A DNA stretch of 64,000 nucleotides from positions 14,557-78,556 of the forward strand of contig DASVVT010000061.1 of NCBI GenBank assembly GCA_036386415.1, given 5' to 3'. A program made the position numbers and the translations under genes. The notes under the pieces were generated by a model. It was not told where the DNA came from and did not search any database. It saw only the letters and a list, made by a program, of their open reading frames with translations. Below, piece after piece: positions 24,557-33,171 of this stretch. Position 1 is the stretch's first letter; each line of letters begins with the position of its first letter. Origin of the DNA: DASVVT01 sp036386415. GTDB lineage: Bacteria; Acidobacteriota; Blastocatellia; Pyrinomonadales; Pyrinomonadaceae.

Positions 24557-24931
24557 ATGCCTGACGCGAAGAAAATCCTGGTCATCGAAGATGATGATGT
24601 GGCGCGCGAGCTGGTGCGCAGGGTTCTGGAGCGCCGTGGATACACGGTCATTACGGCGGAGGACGGCATACGCGGCTACGAGCAGGCCGAGCGGGTTTGC
24701 CCTGATCTCATCATTACGGACATCAGCATGCCTGCGGCGGATGGCGTACACCTCGTACGGCGCGTGCGCGACACGCCTGAGATCGCCGCCACGCCCATCC
24801 TGGTGACGACCGGGTTCGGAACCGGCAATGCGACCCTCTCACTCGCGCAGGGCGCAACCGCCTACGAGCCGAAGCCCATCGATCCTGAAAGCTTTCTCGC
24901 AACCGTCGAGAGACTATTAACAGAGGGATGA
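24557..24931 (+). CDS. Single-domain response regulator (receiver only)
   Basis: This 124-residue CheY-like protein has acidic pocket IEDDD near the N-terminus, phospho-acceptor Asp in CPDLIITDISMP (about residue 55), Thr in ILVTTGFG and Lys in YEPKPIDP. There is no output domain, so it works by protein contact, for instance with a histidine kinase or scaffold. No kinase is adjacent. The C-terminal stop (TGA) lies within the first GGGATGA unit of the repeat that follows. Confidence 0.9.
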   Translation: MPDAKKILVIEDDDVARELVRRVLERRGYTVITAEDGIRGYEQAERVCPDLIITDISMPAADGVHLVRRVRDTPEIAATPILVTTGFGTGNATLSLAQGATAYEPKPIDPESFLATVERLLTEG

Positions 24932-25008
24932 GGGATGAGGGATGAGGGATGAATAAAAGAAAGACGTTTGGTTTTATTTCATCCCTCATCCCTCATCCCT
25001 CATCCCTT
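24926..25008. repeat. Heptamer inverted repeat (GGGATGA units)
   Basis: There are four GGGATGA units on the left and four CATCCCT units on the right. The centre ATAAAAGAAAG faces a TTTTATTTC partner. The left arm supplies the stop codon of the receiver gene. Confidence 0.9.
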
Positions 25009-25025
25009 AAAAACAAGGGGTGTGG

Positions 25026-25295
25026 ATGACGGAAGCAGTCGGTTGGGTCAGCTCGTTTATTCTCGTGCTGACCATCGCCAAGCAGGTTTACAAACAGTGG
25101 CAGGAAGATTCCAGCGAGGGGGTCTCCAAATGGCTCTTCATTGGGCAGATGGCCGCTTCGCTGGGATTTACAATCTATAGCTGGCTCGTCAATAACTGGG
25201 TCTTCGTTGTCACCAACTCGCTGATGCTATTAAACGGGCTGGCTGGCCTCGCAATCGTCATCCATCATCGACGACGACAGGAAATGAAAGGATAA
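25026..25295 (+). CDS. SemiSWEET/PQ-loop family membrane protein
   Basis: This 89-residue protein has three hydrophobic helices, the size and shape of a bacterial SemiSWEET, which dimerises to form a sugar-type transporter. The first helix (VGWVSSFILVLTIAKQVYKQ) ends in a PQ-loop-like position with Lys-Gln, and the third has SLMLLNGLAGLAIVIHH. The PQ motif itself is not exact, so function as a sugar carrier is only inferred. The ATG at 25026 follows AAGGGG by 5 nt. It starts directly after a heptamer repeat and is followed directly by another. Confidence 0.75.
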   Translation: MTEAVGWVSSFILVLTIAKQVYKQWQEDSSEGVSKWLFIGQMAASLGFTIYSWLVNNWVFVVTNSLMLLNGLAGLAIVIHHRRRQEMKG

Positions 25296-25389
25296 GTAGT
25301 CAGTAGACAGTAGACAGTAATCAGTAGAAAAGAAAGCATCAACCGATTTTCATTTCTACTGACTACTGACTACTGGCTCCTGTCTACTG
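25296..25389. repeat. Heptamer inverted repeat (CAGTAGA/CAGTAGT units)
   Basis: The repeat follows immediately after the TAA at 25295. Units of GTAGTCA and GTAGACA precede AAAAGAAAGCATCAACCG, and the opposite arm is CTACTGACTACTGACTACTG. It ends 8 nt before the next start. Confidence 0.9.
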
Positions 25390-25396
25390 CACTATT

Positions 25397-25663
25397 ATGA
25401 ACGAACGCGATTTTTTTGACGAGAAGCAAGAGACTAAGCGTGCGACGTACAGTTGCCCGCACTGCCGCGAGCGCGGCGAGTATGATGTGCGCTGGCTCAG
25501 GCGGACGAAGAAAGCTGCTTTGCCGCGCGGCGCAAATGAACAGGATCGCGCCCGCTTTGCCAAATCACGCGACTACATGGTGCGCATAGACGACATGCTC
25601 GCGTGCAGGCGTTGCCGCAAGCGCTTCGATATTCCCAACTCACAATCGGTCGTTTTCATTTAA
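25397..25663 (+). CDS. Small zinc-ribbon protein, unknown
   Basis: This 88-residue protein has two Cys pairs (CPHCRERGEYDVRW and CRRCRKRFDI) about 49 residues apart, so a split zinc ribbon is likely. The intervening loop is basic. No nuclease or transcription motif is visible, and I cannot assign a family. The repeat upstream leaves only 7 nt before the ATG, so there is no clear ribosome-binding site outside the repeat. Confidence 0.65.
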   Translation: MNERDFFDEKQETKRATYSCPHCRERGEYDVRWLRRTKKAALPRGANEQDRARFAKSRDYMVRIDDMLACRRCRKRFDIPNSQSVVFI

Positions 25664-25706
25664 GTCAACTGAAGTTTTCCGTTCATCAGAAGAGGAGAAG
25701 AAGAAG

Positions 25707-25943
25707 ATGAATGAGCTAATCAAACAGGTCTCCGAGCGGACAGGCATCTCCGAGGACAAGGCCAGGACAGCCGTTGAAACGGTCGTCGGATTTTTGAAGG
25801 AGAGACTGCCGGCTCCGATTGCCGGGCAGGTCGATAACGTGCTCAACAGCAGCGCCGGAGCAATTGGAAGCGCCGGAGACTCCATAGCTGACAAGGCCGG
25901 AGACGCGCTCGGCGGCCTCGGTGGTATGTTCGGCAAGAAGTAA
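25707..25943 (+). CDS. Small DUF2267-like protein
   Basis: At 78 residues it begins with a helical N-terminal domain (ISEDKARTAVETVVGFLKER, then LPAPIAGQVDNVL), the pattern of DUF2267 or related short domains with the LPxxIxxQV motif. The Gly/Ala/Asp-rich tail ends GGLGGMFGKK. It is soluble, with no catalytic motif. A purine-rich leader (GAGGAGAAGAAG) precedes the ATG. The family assignment is tentative. Confidence 0.65.
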   Translation: MNELIKQVSERTGISEDKARTAVETVVGFLKERLPAPIAGQVDNVLNSSAGAIGSAGDSIADKAGDALGGLGGMFGKK

Positions 25944-26455
25944 CTGCGCGCCAGATTCATCCGATCATCAGGATGTCCTGCGTTGCCCCACGCGAATTTA
26001 CAGGGTAGAACGCGGGACATCTCTTTACCAACCTTCATCTCCGCCGCAGCGGGTTGCCCCCTCGGCGCGCTTTCTCTCTCATACTTATACCAAGTTGCCC
26101 TCAAAAGAGGACGGGGACGCTCCACGCGCTCGACACGAAGCAACACGAAAGAGCCCCTCCCTTCGTGTCATTTCGTGTTGCTTCGTGGATCGGTCGCACG
26201 CCGTCTTTTCATTCTGCTCTCTGGTATTACTCCGTCCCGTAACCTAATCGTCCCCTCATCCGAGATTGTTGTGGGTAGCCACAGCCGCGACAGGCGCGCA
26301 GACGCAGCTTCGTTTCATGGCTAACCTTATGCTCTCCTGTTGGTGCGCGCGTATACGAAGCCTTCGTGTTCGGCGAAAGTCACACTTGTAACCCTCGTCG
26401 CAGAACCGATCATGACAGGCAACGCACACGGCTTTACAGGAGGAGCCCAAAGACC
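25944..26455. other. Intergenic region, 512 bp
   Basis: No gene was recognised. It contains the perfect 17-bp inverted repeat at 26134-26187 and, at the end, AGGAGG before the start at 26456. Open frames here on the plus strand run through the repeat and show no family resemblance. Confidence 0.5.
26134..26187. repeat. Intergenic inverted repeat, CACGAAG type
   Basis: CACGAAGCAACACGAAA (26134-26150) is exactly complementary to 26171-26187, with a 20-nt spacer containing an extra TTCGTGT unit. Confidence 0.9.
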
Positions 26456-27895
26456 ATGCGCTACACATTCAGACCCATCGCTTTCGTCCTCACCCTCTCT
26501 CTAGGCACAATCATCTGGTATACCCTGGCTTATAGAAGCTTCGCGGGCGTCGCGCCCGTTCAATCCAACGTCGCCGCAGTCCGCCAGACGAGCACGCCAG
26601 CGCCAGCACCGCAGCCGCAGCCCGCGCCCGCCAGGTTGATGAGCTTCGGGCCGGTCGAGCGGCTTTCCGGCTTTACGAATGCTGAGACCCTGGTTCTGCG
26701 CCGCAAGCCAGAGGCGGGCGCGCAGGTCGTCGCTAGATTGAAGTTGCCCGAACACACCTTTGTCGAGATTCTCGGCGCGACGCGCGATTTTATTCACGTC
26801 AAATTTCCCGCGCCTCCGGGATCAGAAAATGCCGAAGAAGGAAAGGCGGAACATGAAGGATGGACGACCTGGGGAACTGTCGTGCCGAACATGAGCGCGA
26901 TTGTTTTAGATGCCGGTACGGGTGCGGTCGTCGCGCGCGTCCCGCTTGGCGAAGGGGCTACGTCCGTTGCCTATTCGCCGGATGGTTCGCACGCGCTCTT
27001 CTATAAACCGAAGGGTTACGGCGGCCCAATTCTCGGATATGAAGTGACGACAGAAGACTACGCTCTGAAGCGCTCCTTGCTCGGTTCAGACTCCGATCTT
27101 CTCGGCCCTGTCTTCTATAGCCCTGTTGATGGAACGCTCGCAGCCTTTGGCCGGGCATCGGTTGACACAAAGAGGAACTTGAGCCTGATGCGCCTTGCCG
27201 ACTTCTACACGGTTGATATGCCGACGAAGATTTCCGCTGCGGCGACCGCGTTTATCATCGCGCCCGATGGCCGCACAGGCATCATTCTTCATCCGCAGGA
27301 CGGCGAGCGGGGGGAGATGCCAATCGACATGGTTGATCTGCAATCTCTGGAGATACGCAATACGATTTGGCTCGGCGGCTCGCAGGTATCCGGGCGGGAC
27401 GCTTTCGTCCTCAACAGAGACGCCTCGGAAATCTACCTGGATCGACCGGAATCCGACTCGGTGGCGGTGATTGATTCGTGGACGGGCCAAACCTTGCGCG
27501 AGATTCCGAAAAAAATCGTCAACAAGGATGCGCTCTATTTTACTCAAAGCGACCTTGTCGGAGATTCTTTGTTCGCCAGATACTGGACTGCGACCGATGA
27601 CGACATGCACGCTCGTCCACGCACAGCGTGGCTCAGCGCAACTGGCGCGTTTGCCGCCGACCGTGAGATTGAGAGCGTGATTGAAGCGGGCGACACGGGC
27701 TTTGCTATCAATGAGGAAGGCACGCTCCTGTTCAGACTGGATAAGAAGCATCACATTCGCGACCGTCTGCTGATCGAGCGACCTGAGCTAGGGCGTAGAA
27801 AAGAGACGCAGCATGAGTTGACGATGCAAGGTCTCTCCGCCAGCCCCGACGGCAAGCGCATCATCGTCTTCATCGGTATATATGAGGGCTGCTGA
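26456..27895 (+). CDS. Membrane-anchored SH3-like plus beta-propeller-like protein
   Basis: This 479-residue protein has an uncleaved-looking N-terminal anchor (FVLTLSLGTIIWYTLAYRSF) and a Pro/Ala-rich linker. A bacterial SH3-like segment of about residues 70-135 (TLVLRRKPEAGAQVVARL) follows, then repeated beta-strand units typical of a 7-bladed propeller (TSVAYSPDGSHALFY, AAATAFIIAPDGRTGIIL, LSASPDGKRIIVF). The SPDG/APDG motifs mark blade turns. No catalytic residues are obvious, so binding to a periplasmic partner is the likely role. AGGAGG about 10 nt before ATG 26456 decides the start over the opening at 26366. It is convergent with the regulator gene downstream. Confidence 0.7.
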   Translation: MRYTFRPIAFVLTLSLGTIIWYTLAYRSFAGVAPVQSNVAAVRQTSTPAPAPQPQPAPARLMSFGPVERLSGFTNAETLVLRRKPEAGAQVVARLKLPEHTFVEILGATRDFIHVKFPAPPGSENAEEGKAEHEGWTTWGTVVPNMSAIVLDAGTGAVVARVPLGEGATSVAYSPDGSHALFYKPKGYGGPILGYEVTTEDYALKRSLLGSDSDLLGPVFYSPVDGTLAAFGRASVDTKRNLSLMRLADFYTVDMPTKISAAATAFIIAPDGRTGIILHPQDGERGEMPIDMVDLQSLEIRNTIWLGGSQVSGRDAFVLNRDASEIYLDRPESDSVAVIDSWTGQTLREIPKKIVNKDALYFTQSDLVGDSLFARYWTATDDDMHARPRTAWLSATGAFAADREIESVIEAGDTGFAINEEGTLLFRLDKKHHIRDRLLIERPELGRRKETQHELTMQGLSASPDGKRIIVFIGIYEGC

Positions 27896-27923
27896 CACGC
27901 CCGTTTCGATGGGGCGCATCACA

Positions 27924-27953
27924 ATTGAGCATCAGGGGTTACCGTTGCTCGAT
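27924..27953. terminator. Possible bidirectional hairpin between convergent genes
   Basis: ATTGAGCA (27924-27931) pairs with TGCTCGAT (27946-27953), with one G-U pair. It lacks a T tract on either side. Confidence 0.3.
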
Positions 27954-27964
27954 TATGATGCGCT

Positions 27965-29320
27965 CTACACAGCATCGTAGCGCTTGAGCTTGCGATAGAG
28001 GGTCGAGAGGTCTATGCCGAGGATGTTGGCGGCGCGCGCCTTGTCCTGGTTGACTGAAGCCAGGGTCTCGAAGATGTGGCGGCGCTCGATCTCGGCGAGC
28101 GTGGGCCTGAGGCCGTCCGGGTCGCGCATGGGCGCGGAGCTTGCGGCGTCGCGCATGCGCGGCGGCAAACTGTCCAGGTCTATCTGGTCGCCGCTCAGTG
28201 TGAAGGCGCGCTCGACGGCGTTCTGTAACTCGCGCACGTTGCCAGGCCAACGGTAATTGATGAGCGCGGACATAGCCTCCTGCTCGACCCCTTTCTCTTC
28301 GCGCTGCTGCTCGCGCGCGGTGCGCATGATGAAGTGGCGCACCAGCAGCGGTATGTCCTCGCGCCGCTCGCGAAGTGGCGGCAGGTGAATCTCTATGACG
28401 TTGAGACGATAAAAGAGGTCTTCGCGGAAGCGCCCCTCCGAGACCTCTTTTTCCAGATCGCGGTTCGTGGCGCAGAGGATGCGCGCGTCGAAGGGAACAG
28501 CGACGCTTGAACCGAGCGGCGTCACCTCGTGCTCCTGAAGCGCGCGCAGCAGGCGCACCTGCATGGCAGGCGAAATCTCACCCACCTCGTCGAGCAGAAC
28601 CGTCCCACCTTCAGCCGAACGAAACAGACCGGGCTTAGCGGCCACAGCGCCTGTAAATGCCCCTTTGGTATGGCCGAAGAGCTCCGATTCAAGGAGCGTT
28701 TCGGGCAGCGCGCCGCAGTTGACGGCGACGAAGGGACGATCCGCGCGCGGGCTGTTGTGATGTATGGCGCGCGCGATCAATTCTTTGCCCGTGCCGGATT
28801 CGCCCTGGATCAGGATGTTGGTGTTCGTGCTCGCGACCTTTTCGACCAGGCGAAAGACAGCCTGCAACGCTTCAGATGTGCCAATGATCTCCGAAAAACT
28901 GTAGCGGCGGTCAAGCTCGCGGCGAAGCTGACGGTTCTCGCGAAATAGCTCGCGCTGGCGCAACGCGTTCTTGACGGATTGCAGGAGATCTTCGTTGACG
29001 AAGGGCTTGGTGATGTAATCGTAAGCGCCTTTGCGCAGCGCGGCGACCGCCGAATCGACGGACGAGTAGGCGGTCATGACGATGACAAGCGCCTCCGCGT
29101 CTATGTCCTTGAGGCGGTCGAGCAGAGCGAGGCCGTCGAGTCCGGCCATGCGAATGTCCGTGAGCGTCAAAGCCACGTCCTCCGAGGCGAAGCGCTCCAG
29201 AGCCTCCTCTGCGCTCGAGACGGCGACTGTGCGATAGCCAGCCTCTTCGATGAGGCGCGTCAGAATGGCGCGCATCAGGTCTTCATCTTCGGCGATCAGG
29301 ATGAGCGGTGTGGTTTTCAT
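27965..29320 (-). CDS. NtrC-family sigma54-dependent response regulator
   Basis: This 451-residue three-domain regulator has a receiver (DEDL acidic pocket, phospho-Asp in LTLTDIRMAGLDG, TAYSS, Lys in YITKPF) and an AAA+ domain. The AAA+ domain shows Walker A GESGTGKE, the sigma54-contacting GAFTGA loop, Walker B GGTVLLDEVGEI and the arginine-finger region. A Fis-type helix-turn-helix closes it (ARAANILGIDLSTLYRKLKR). Phosphorylation should drive oligomerisation and open sigma54 promoters. It lies 11 nt after the SRPBCC gene and is the last gene of a minus-strand operon whose first gene is the cognate histidine kinase. No convincing -24/-12 promoter was seen in the window, so its targets are probably elsewhere. 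Confidence 0.95.
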   Translation of the reverse strand: MKTTPLILIAEDEDLMRAILTRLIEEAGYRTVAVSSAEEALERFASEDVALTLTDIRMAGLDGLALLDRLKDIDAEALVIVMTAYSSVDSAVAALRKGAYDYITKPFVNEDLLQSVKNALRQRELFRENRQLRRELDRRYSFSEIIGTSEALQAVFRLVEKVASTNTNILIQGESGTGKELIARAIHHNSPRADRPFVAVNCGALPETLLESELFGHTKGAFTGAVAAKPGLFRSAEGGTVLLDEVGEISPAMQVRLLRALQEHEVTPLGSSVAVPFDARILCATNRDLEKEVSEGRFREDLFYRLNVIEIHLPPLRERREDIPLLVRHFIMRTAREQQREEKGVEQEAMSALINYRWPGNVRELQNAVERAFTLSGDQIDLDSLPPRMRDAASSAPMRDPDGLRPTLAEIERRHIFETLASVNQDKARAANILGIDLSTLYRKLKRYDAV

Positions 29321-29331
29321 GTTTGAAGTAG

Positions 29332-29841
29332 TTATCGCGTCAACTTATCCGGCACGCCGCCTGCCACCCCTTCACGCGCCATCAGGCGAGCCCTTTCTTC
29401 CGCCACCTTCTTGATATGGTTGTTGCGTGTGATGAGCAGTCGCGTCATATGACTTTCGAGCAGGAGCTTATCAAAGATGCGCCCCAGAAGGCCGAGCGGG
29501 GAAGCATAGTCAGCATCGTCTATCATCAGCGTACCATCGTCTTGTTCCTCAAATAGGTGTGTATGACGCCAGTGTTTGAAAGCGCCGCGCTGCATCTCGT
29601 CAACGAACATGCGGGGTCGATCAAAGGCCGTGATGCGGGAGGTGAGATGCTGGCGGATGCGGAAGTGTGTCCCCTCCCAGGTGACTTCGTCGCCCAGATT
29701 CATCATACCGGAAGTGATCCCGCCGATGGCGCGCTCGCCCGTATGGTTTGTCGAAGCCATGTGCACATCGACGCTGCGGGCGAGATCGAAACAGAGCTCC
29801 GGGGGAGCTTTGATGAAGGTCTCAAGATGGATTAGCGGCAT
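29332..29841 (-). CDS. SRPBCC (START-like) ligand-binding protein in two-component operon
   Basis: This 169-residue protein of the SRPBCC superfamily, the cell-division-inhibitor/cyclase-like branch, has MPLIHLETFIKAPPELCFDL at the N-terminus, then GDEVTWEGTHFRIRQHLTSR, FVDEMQRGAFKHWRHTHLFE and the C-terminal helix. The fold makes a hydrophobic ligand cavity. The start overlaps the end of the histidine kinase gene by 20 nt (ATG 29841; GTG 29853 is the alternative), so it is translationally coupled. It lies between kinase and regulator, which suggests a small hydrophobic ligand or membrane lipid might modulate the pathway; that is inference only. Confidence 0.85.
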   Translation of the reverse strand: MPLIHLETFIKAPPELCFDLARSVDVHMASTNHTGERAIGGITSGMMNLGDEVTWEGTHFRIRQHLTSRITAFDRPRMFVDEMQRGAFKHWRHTHLFEEQDDGTLMIDDADYASPLGLLGRIFDKLLLESHMTRLLITRNNHIKKVAEERARLMAREGVAGGVPDKLTR

Positions 29842-31612
29842 ACTCTTTTTCACTCAAAGCTGATTGCACGGGCAGCGTGACGCGCACGCGCGTGCCCCGG
29901 CCATTGTTCGGGCCAATCGTGATGCGCCCGCCGTGCGCCGTGACGATGCCGTAGCAGACGGCGAGCCCAAGACCCGTGCCCGTGCCCGCCGCCTTCGTCG
30001 TAAAGAACGGATCGAAGACGTGCGCGCGGTCTTCAGGCGAGATGCCGACGCCCGTATCATTGATCTCAACCGTAATCTCTCTCGCGTGCGGGTCGTAGGC
30101 GGTGCGTATGTTGATTTCGCCGCCATCGGGCATGGCATCGCGGGCGTTGAGCAGGAGGTTGAGGAAGACCTGTTGGAGCTGATCCGCGTCGGCAAGTACG
30201 GGCGGCGCGCCCGATACGACATCGCATGACAGGCGCAGCCGTTGAAAGCCCTTGTCGAAGCTGGCGAGGCGTATGCTCGCTTCGACGACACGCCCTATCT
30301 CCAGGGCGTTGCGCGCCGGAGGTCGCACGCGCGCAAAGTCCATCATGTCGCGTAAGACCTGCGTGATGCGCGCGATCTGTGTGGAGATGAGGCGCAGCAT
30401 CTCGCGCGTCTCCGCATCAACGCCTTCGCGCGTTTGTAGAATTTGAATCAGGGATGAGATGGAAGCGAGCGGATTGTTGACTTCGTGCGCGACCCCTGCG
30501 GCGAGCGTCCCGGCGGCAGCCAGTTTCTCTGTGCGTATCAACTGCTCGTTCAATTCGCGCAGCCGCAGGATGTCCACGGCCATCTTGCGACTCATCTCGT
30601 TAAAGGAGGCCGCGAGCAGCCCCATCTCGTCGTTGCTCTGAAGATCAACCTCAGTGCCGTATGCGCCGCCCGCCACTTCGACCGCCGCTTCGGTCAGCCG
30701 ACGCACGGGGCGCGAGATCGTTCTAATAATCAGCGCCACGAGAATGAGGTTGGGCACGAGCGCCGTGATGACGCTAAAGACCAGATAGCGCCGCCAGGCT
30801 TCAGCCCCAGAGACACCCGTGAAGCTCCACCAGACAATCGGTATCTGTAGGAGAAGAAAACTCAGAACAGCCACGACCGCAATCGAGAGCGCGACCTTGT
30901 AGGCGATAGGGAAGAGGCGAAACTGATCGAGCGCCGATTGCAGCGAGAAGAGCTTGAAGTTCGAGATGGCGTAAGCGTAGACGACGACGCCGAGCACGAC
31001 GAAGACAGAACCGTAGGGCAGCAGCGCGTAACGACCCGCGAGCGGCAGCAAGGTGTTAGCGAGCGTGTTGAGCGTCACGGTGATGACGAGCGCCCAGAGG
31101 ATCGCCCCCAATTGCTTGCCCCACAACTCTCCACGGTAGCGGCGATACTTCGTATAGAGCAGCCCGAACCCGTAACCGAACAGCCCGTAAGCGTAAATGC
31201 CGAAGGCATAGGCGAGCGGCGTGAGCCGCACTTCAAACTTACCATCCACGAAGCCCACGTCCTCCCACATCCAGCCCGTCAGGGCAGCGGGCACGAGCAC
31301 CAGCCCCGGCGCGAAGAGGATGGCCGCGCGCCTTAAAGGCACAGACCCGTTTTCAGGAAAGACCCAGGCAAAGACGACCAGTGAATATTGTAGAAGCAGC
31401 GCGATGATGAAACTCAGGCTCGCCCACCACGCCGCCGATCCTTCGCGCGCGTAAAAGCCCCACAGCGCGATGTCCTTGATCGTCCACAGGGCGAGGCACG
31501 CGACAAAGGCTGCGAACGTCTGGTGCGCGCGGCTGCGCGGCGCGGCGACGAACACGTAGAAGCCGAGCAGCACAAGCAGGAACAGAGAGAGAAGCAGAAG
31601 GGCGAGAAGCAT
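29822..31612 (-). CDS. Membrane sensor histidine kinase
   Basis: This 596-residue kinase has eight or so N-terminal hydrophobic helices (residues 1-300), a HAMP-like region (RPVRRLTEAAVEVAGGAYGT), a HisKA domain with phospho-acceptor His in LAAGVAHEVNNPLASI, and an HATPase domain with N box LLNARDAM, G1 DTGVGI, FFTTKAAGTGTGLGLA and GGRI. The multi-helix sensor lacks PAS or large periplasmic loops, so it probably senses a membrane or intramembrane signal. Its start (ATG 31612) directly abuts the heptamer repeat, leaving no conventional ribosome-binding site. It forms an operon with the SRPBCC and NtrC-type genes downstream. Confidence 0.93.
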   Translation of the reverse strand: MLLALLLLSLFLLVLLGFYVFVAAPRSRAHQTFAAFVACLALWTIKDIALWGFYAREGSAAWWASLSFIIALLLQYSLVVFAWVFPENGSVPLRRAAILFAPGLVLVPAALTGWMWEDVGFVDGKFEVRLTPLAYAFGIYAYGLFGYGFGLLYTKYRRYRGELWGKQLGAILWALVITVTLNTLANTLLPLAGRYALLPYGSVFVVLGVVVYAYAISNFKLFSLQSALDQFRLFPIAYKVALSIAVVAVLSFLLLQIPIVWWSFTGVSGAEAWRRYLVFSVITALVPNLILVALIIRTISRPVRRLTEAAVEVAGGAYGTEVDLQSNDEMGLLAASFNEMSRKMAVDILRLRELNEQLIRTEKLAAAGTLAAGVAHEVNNPLASISSLIQILQTREGVDAETREMLRLISTQIARITQVLRDMMDFARVRPPARNALEIGRVVEASIRLASFDKGFQRLRLSCDVVSGAPPVLADADQLQQVFLNLLLNARDAMPDGGEINIRTAYDPHAREITVEINDTGVGISPEDRAHVFDPFFTTKAAGTGTGLGLAVCYGIVTAHGGRITIGPNNGRGTRVRVTLPVQSALSEKEYAANPS

Positions 31613-31615
31613 AAA

Positions 31616-31712
31616 GCAGTAGTCAGTAGTCAGTAGTCAGTAGTCAGTAGAAAAGAAAGCAGCACCCGTTCTTCTTTCTACTGGCTACTGACTACTGACT
31701 ACTGTCTCCTGT
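31616..31712. repeat. Heptamer inverted repeat (CAGTAGT units)
   Basis: Five exact CAGTAGT units precede AAAAGAAAGCAGCACCCG, and the opposite arm is CTACTGGCTACTGACTACTG and beyond. It fills the whole gap between the stop at 31715 and the kinase start at 31612. Confidence 0.95.
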
Positions 31713-31714
31713 TC

Positions 31715-32365
31715 TTACATTCCCAGAATCAGTGCGGAGACAATCATGTTGATTCCGCACGCGAGCGGCCAGAAGTGGCGCGCGTCAATCATACCACCGC
31801 GCACGAGGAGACGGTGAAGCGGCGTGAAGATGGTGAAGGCCATCATGCCGACGGGCACAGCGCAGACGACCCCGAAAAGTGAGCCGAAACCGAAGAACAC
31901 GAGTCCACCTGCGCCGCCTGCGACTGCTCCCCAGGCCGCGCCGATGAGCGGCAGCAGGAGCATCATCCTGCTCCATGACCATCGCTCCATGCTATTCAAT
32001 GATCGGCTGAGCGCAGAACCCATCGCGCGCCCCGTCAAGCAACACACGACGTTCATGATCAGGCACATGATGAAGAGGAATATGCCGCCGCCGCCAAACG
32101 ACTGCGTGAATCCGTAGCCGAAGATTCGAGCGAAAATGACCGCCGGAGGCAACGCGCCGATGAGCATGCCGAACAGCGCGTAAGCTCGCTGTGCCGTGAG
32201 CGGGTGGCTCATCAACATCATCTGCTCTTCTTCGGAAGCGTTGCGAAACAGGCTGCGGCGATGCGCTTCGCGCGCATTTGCCTCAAGCAGCCAGTTTAGC
32301 CTCGACTCAGGTTCGACCTCTGAGAGAGACCTGTCAAGAGGGTTTGGGGTACATGTGGTGTACAT
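31715..32365 (-). CDS. Multi-pass membrane protein, unknown
   Basis: This 216-residue protein has a soluble acidic N-terminal part (residues 1-50, LNWLLEANAREAHRRSLFRN) and about five hydrophobic helices (AYALFGMLIGALPPAVIFAR, IFLFIMCLIMNVVCCLTGRA and others). A Gly-rich loop (GAVAGGAGGLVFFGFGSLFG) separates the helices. No transporter family was recognised. Its first 70 nt overlap the end of the upstream gene in another frame; the alternative internal start is near 32224, but the N-terminal part looks like real coding sequence. It runs directly into the repeat before the histidine kinase gene. Confidence 0.6.
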   Translation of the reverse strand: MYTTCTPNPLDRSLSEVEPESRLNWLLEANAREAHRRSLFRNASEEEQMMLMSHPLTAQRAYALFGMLIGALPPAVIFARIFGYGFTQSFGGGGIFLFIMCLIMNVVCCLTGRAMGSALSRSLNSMERWSWSRMMLLLPLIGAAWGAVAGGAGGLVFFGFGSLFGVVCAVPVGMMAFTIFTPLHRLLVRGGMIDARHFWPLACGINMIVSALILGM

Positions 32366-33171
32366 TGTTCTTCTCCGAGGGCGCTTGCTTCGTGCGCCCC
32401 TTCGACGATTGCCGCTTCGAGACGGCGCAGGCGTGCAGCTTCAACATCGAGTAGTCGCCCGACGCTCATCGCCGCGCCCTGATCGTCCAGCAGCGAGAAC
32501 ATCTCTATGGCATGTCCGTAAGATGTCAGGAGCGCTTCAGACAGTTCGCCAGCCTCGCGCACGTTCGTCTGTGAATTGAGACCAGGGGCATACGCCACCT
32601 CACGCATTTCGGCGAGCGCATGAACGATCTCCGCGCGTGCGCGATCAAGATGCGCGTTGATGCGCGAGATGTTGCGCCTGTGAACGCAGAGCCCCGCGAG
32701 CAGGAGATCATCGCCCGTCCGTCCACTGATGCGGCACAGCTCCATCTCGCGGCTGTCCGGTTTGGTACGCATCTTAATCTCGACGGCAGCCATTGCCAGT
32801 CCCGTATATTTCTCGACGCTTTCACGAACCCTGCATGCCGCGAGTTCCATCTTCTCACGCTCAAGGCCTGCCGACTCCTGAGCCAGCTCAAAGACCCTGT
32901 AAACGAATGCGAGCAGATCGCGCTGAGCCCTTGCAACCCTTTCTTCTGCTGGCGCGTCGATTGATCTCCCATTCGTGTCTGACTGCCCGTGTAGATGACG
33001 ACCGCGAGCTAAGAGAATTGCGCTCGCTGCGAAAGGCCACAGGAGCGTCGCGCCCGTAGCCTTCAAGAGCGCGAGCGCGCCGCCGCCACCGGGTTGTGCG
33101 CGCAGGAAAGAGGCGACGCCGAAGGGCGCTCCGGCAGCCAGGTAGATCGTGATGGTTTCGCTCAGTCGCAT
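32296..33171 (-). CDS. Hypothetical membrane-anchored helical protein
   Basis: This 291-residue protein has an N-terminal hydrophobic pair (TITIYLAAGAPFGVASFL and LLKATGATLLWPFAASAILL), then a soluble alpha-helical region rich in Glu, Arg and Ala. No motif is known. The ATG at 33171 is chosen because the YLAAGAPFGV segment should be near the N-terminus; the open frame extends upstream to a GTG at 33222. It overlaps the next gene by 70 nt in another frame, suggesting translational coupling or that one of the ends is mis-set. Confidence 0.55.
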   Translation of the reverse strand: MRLSETITIYLAAGAPFGVASFLRAQPGGGGALALLKATGATLLWPFAASAILLARGRHLHGQSDTNGRSIDAPAEERVARAQRDLLAFVYRVFELAQESAGLEREKMELAACRVRESVEKYTGLAMAAVEIKMRTKPDSREMELCRISGRTGDDLLLAGLCVHRRNISRINAHLDRARAEIVHALAEMREVAYAPGLNSQTNVREAGELSEALLTSYGHAIEMFSLLDDQGAAMSVGRLLDVEAARLRRLEAAIVEGAHEASALGEEQCTPHVPQTLLTGLSQRSNLSRG

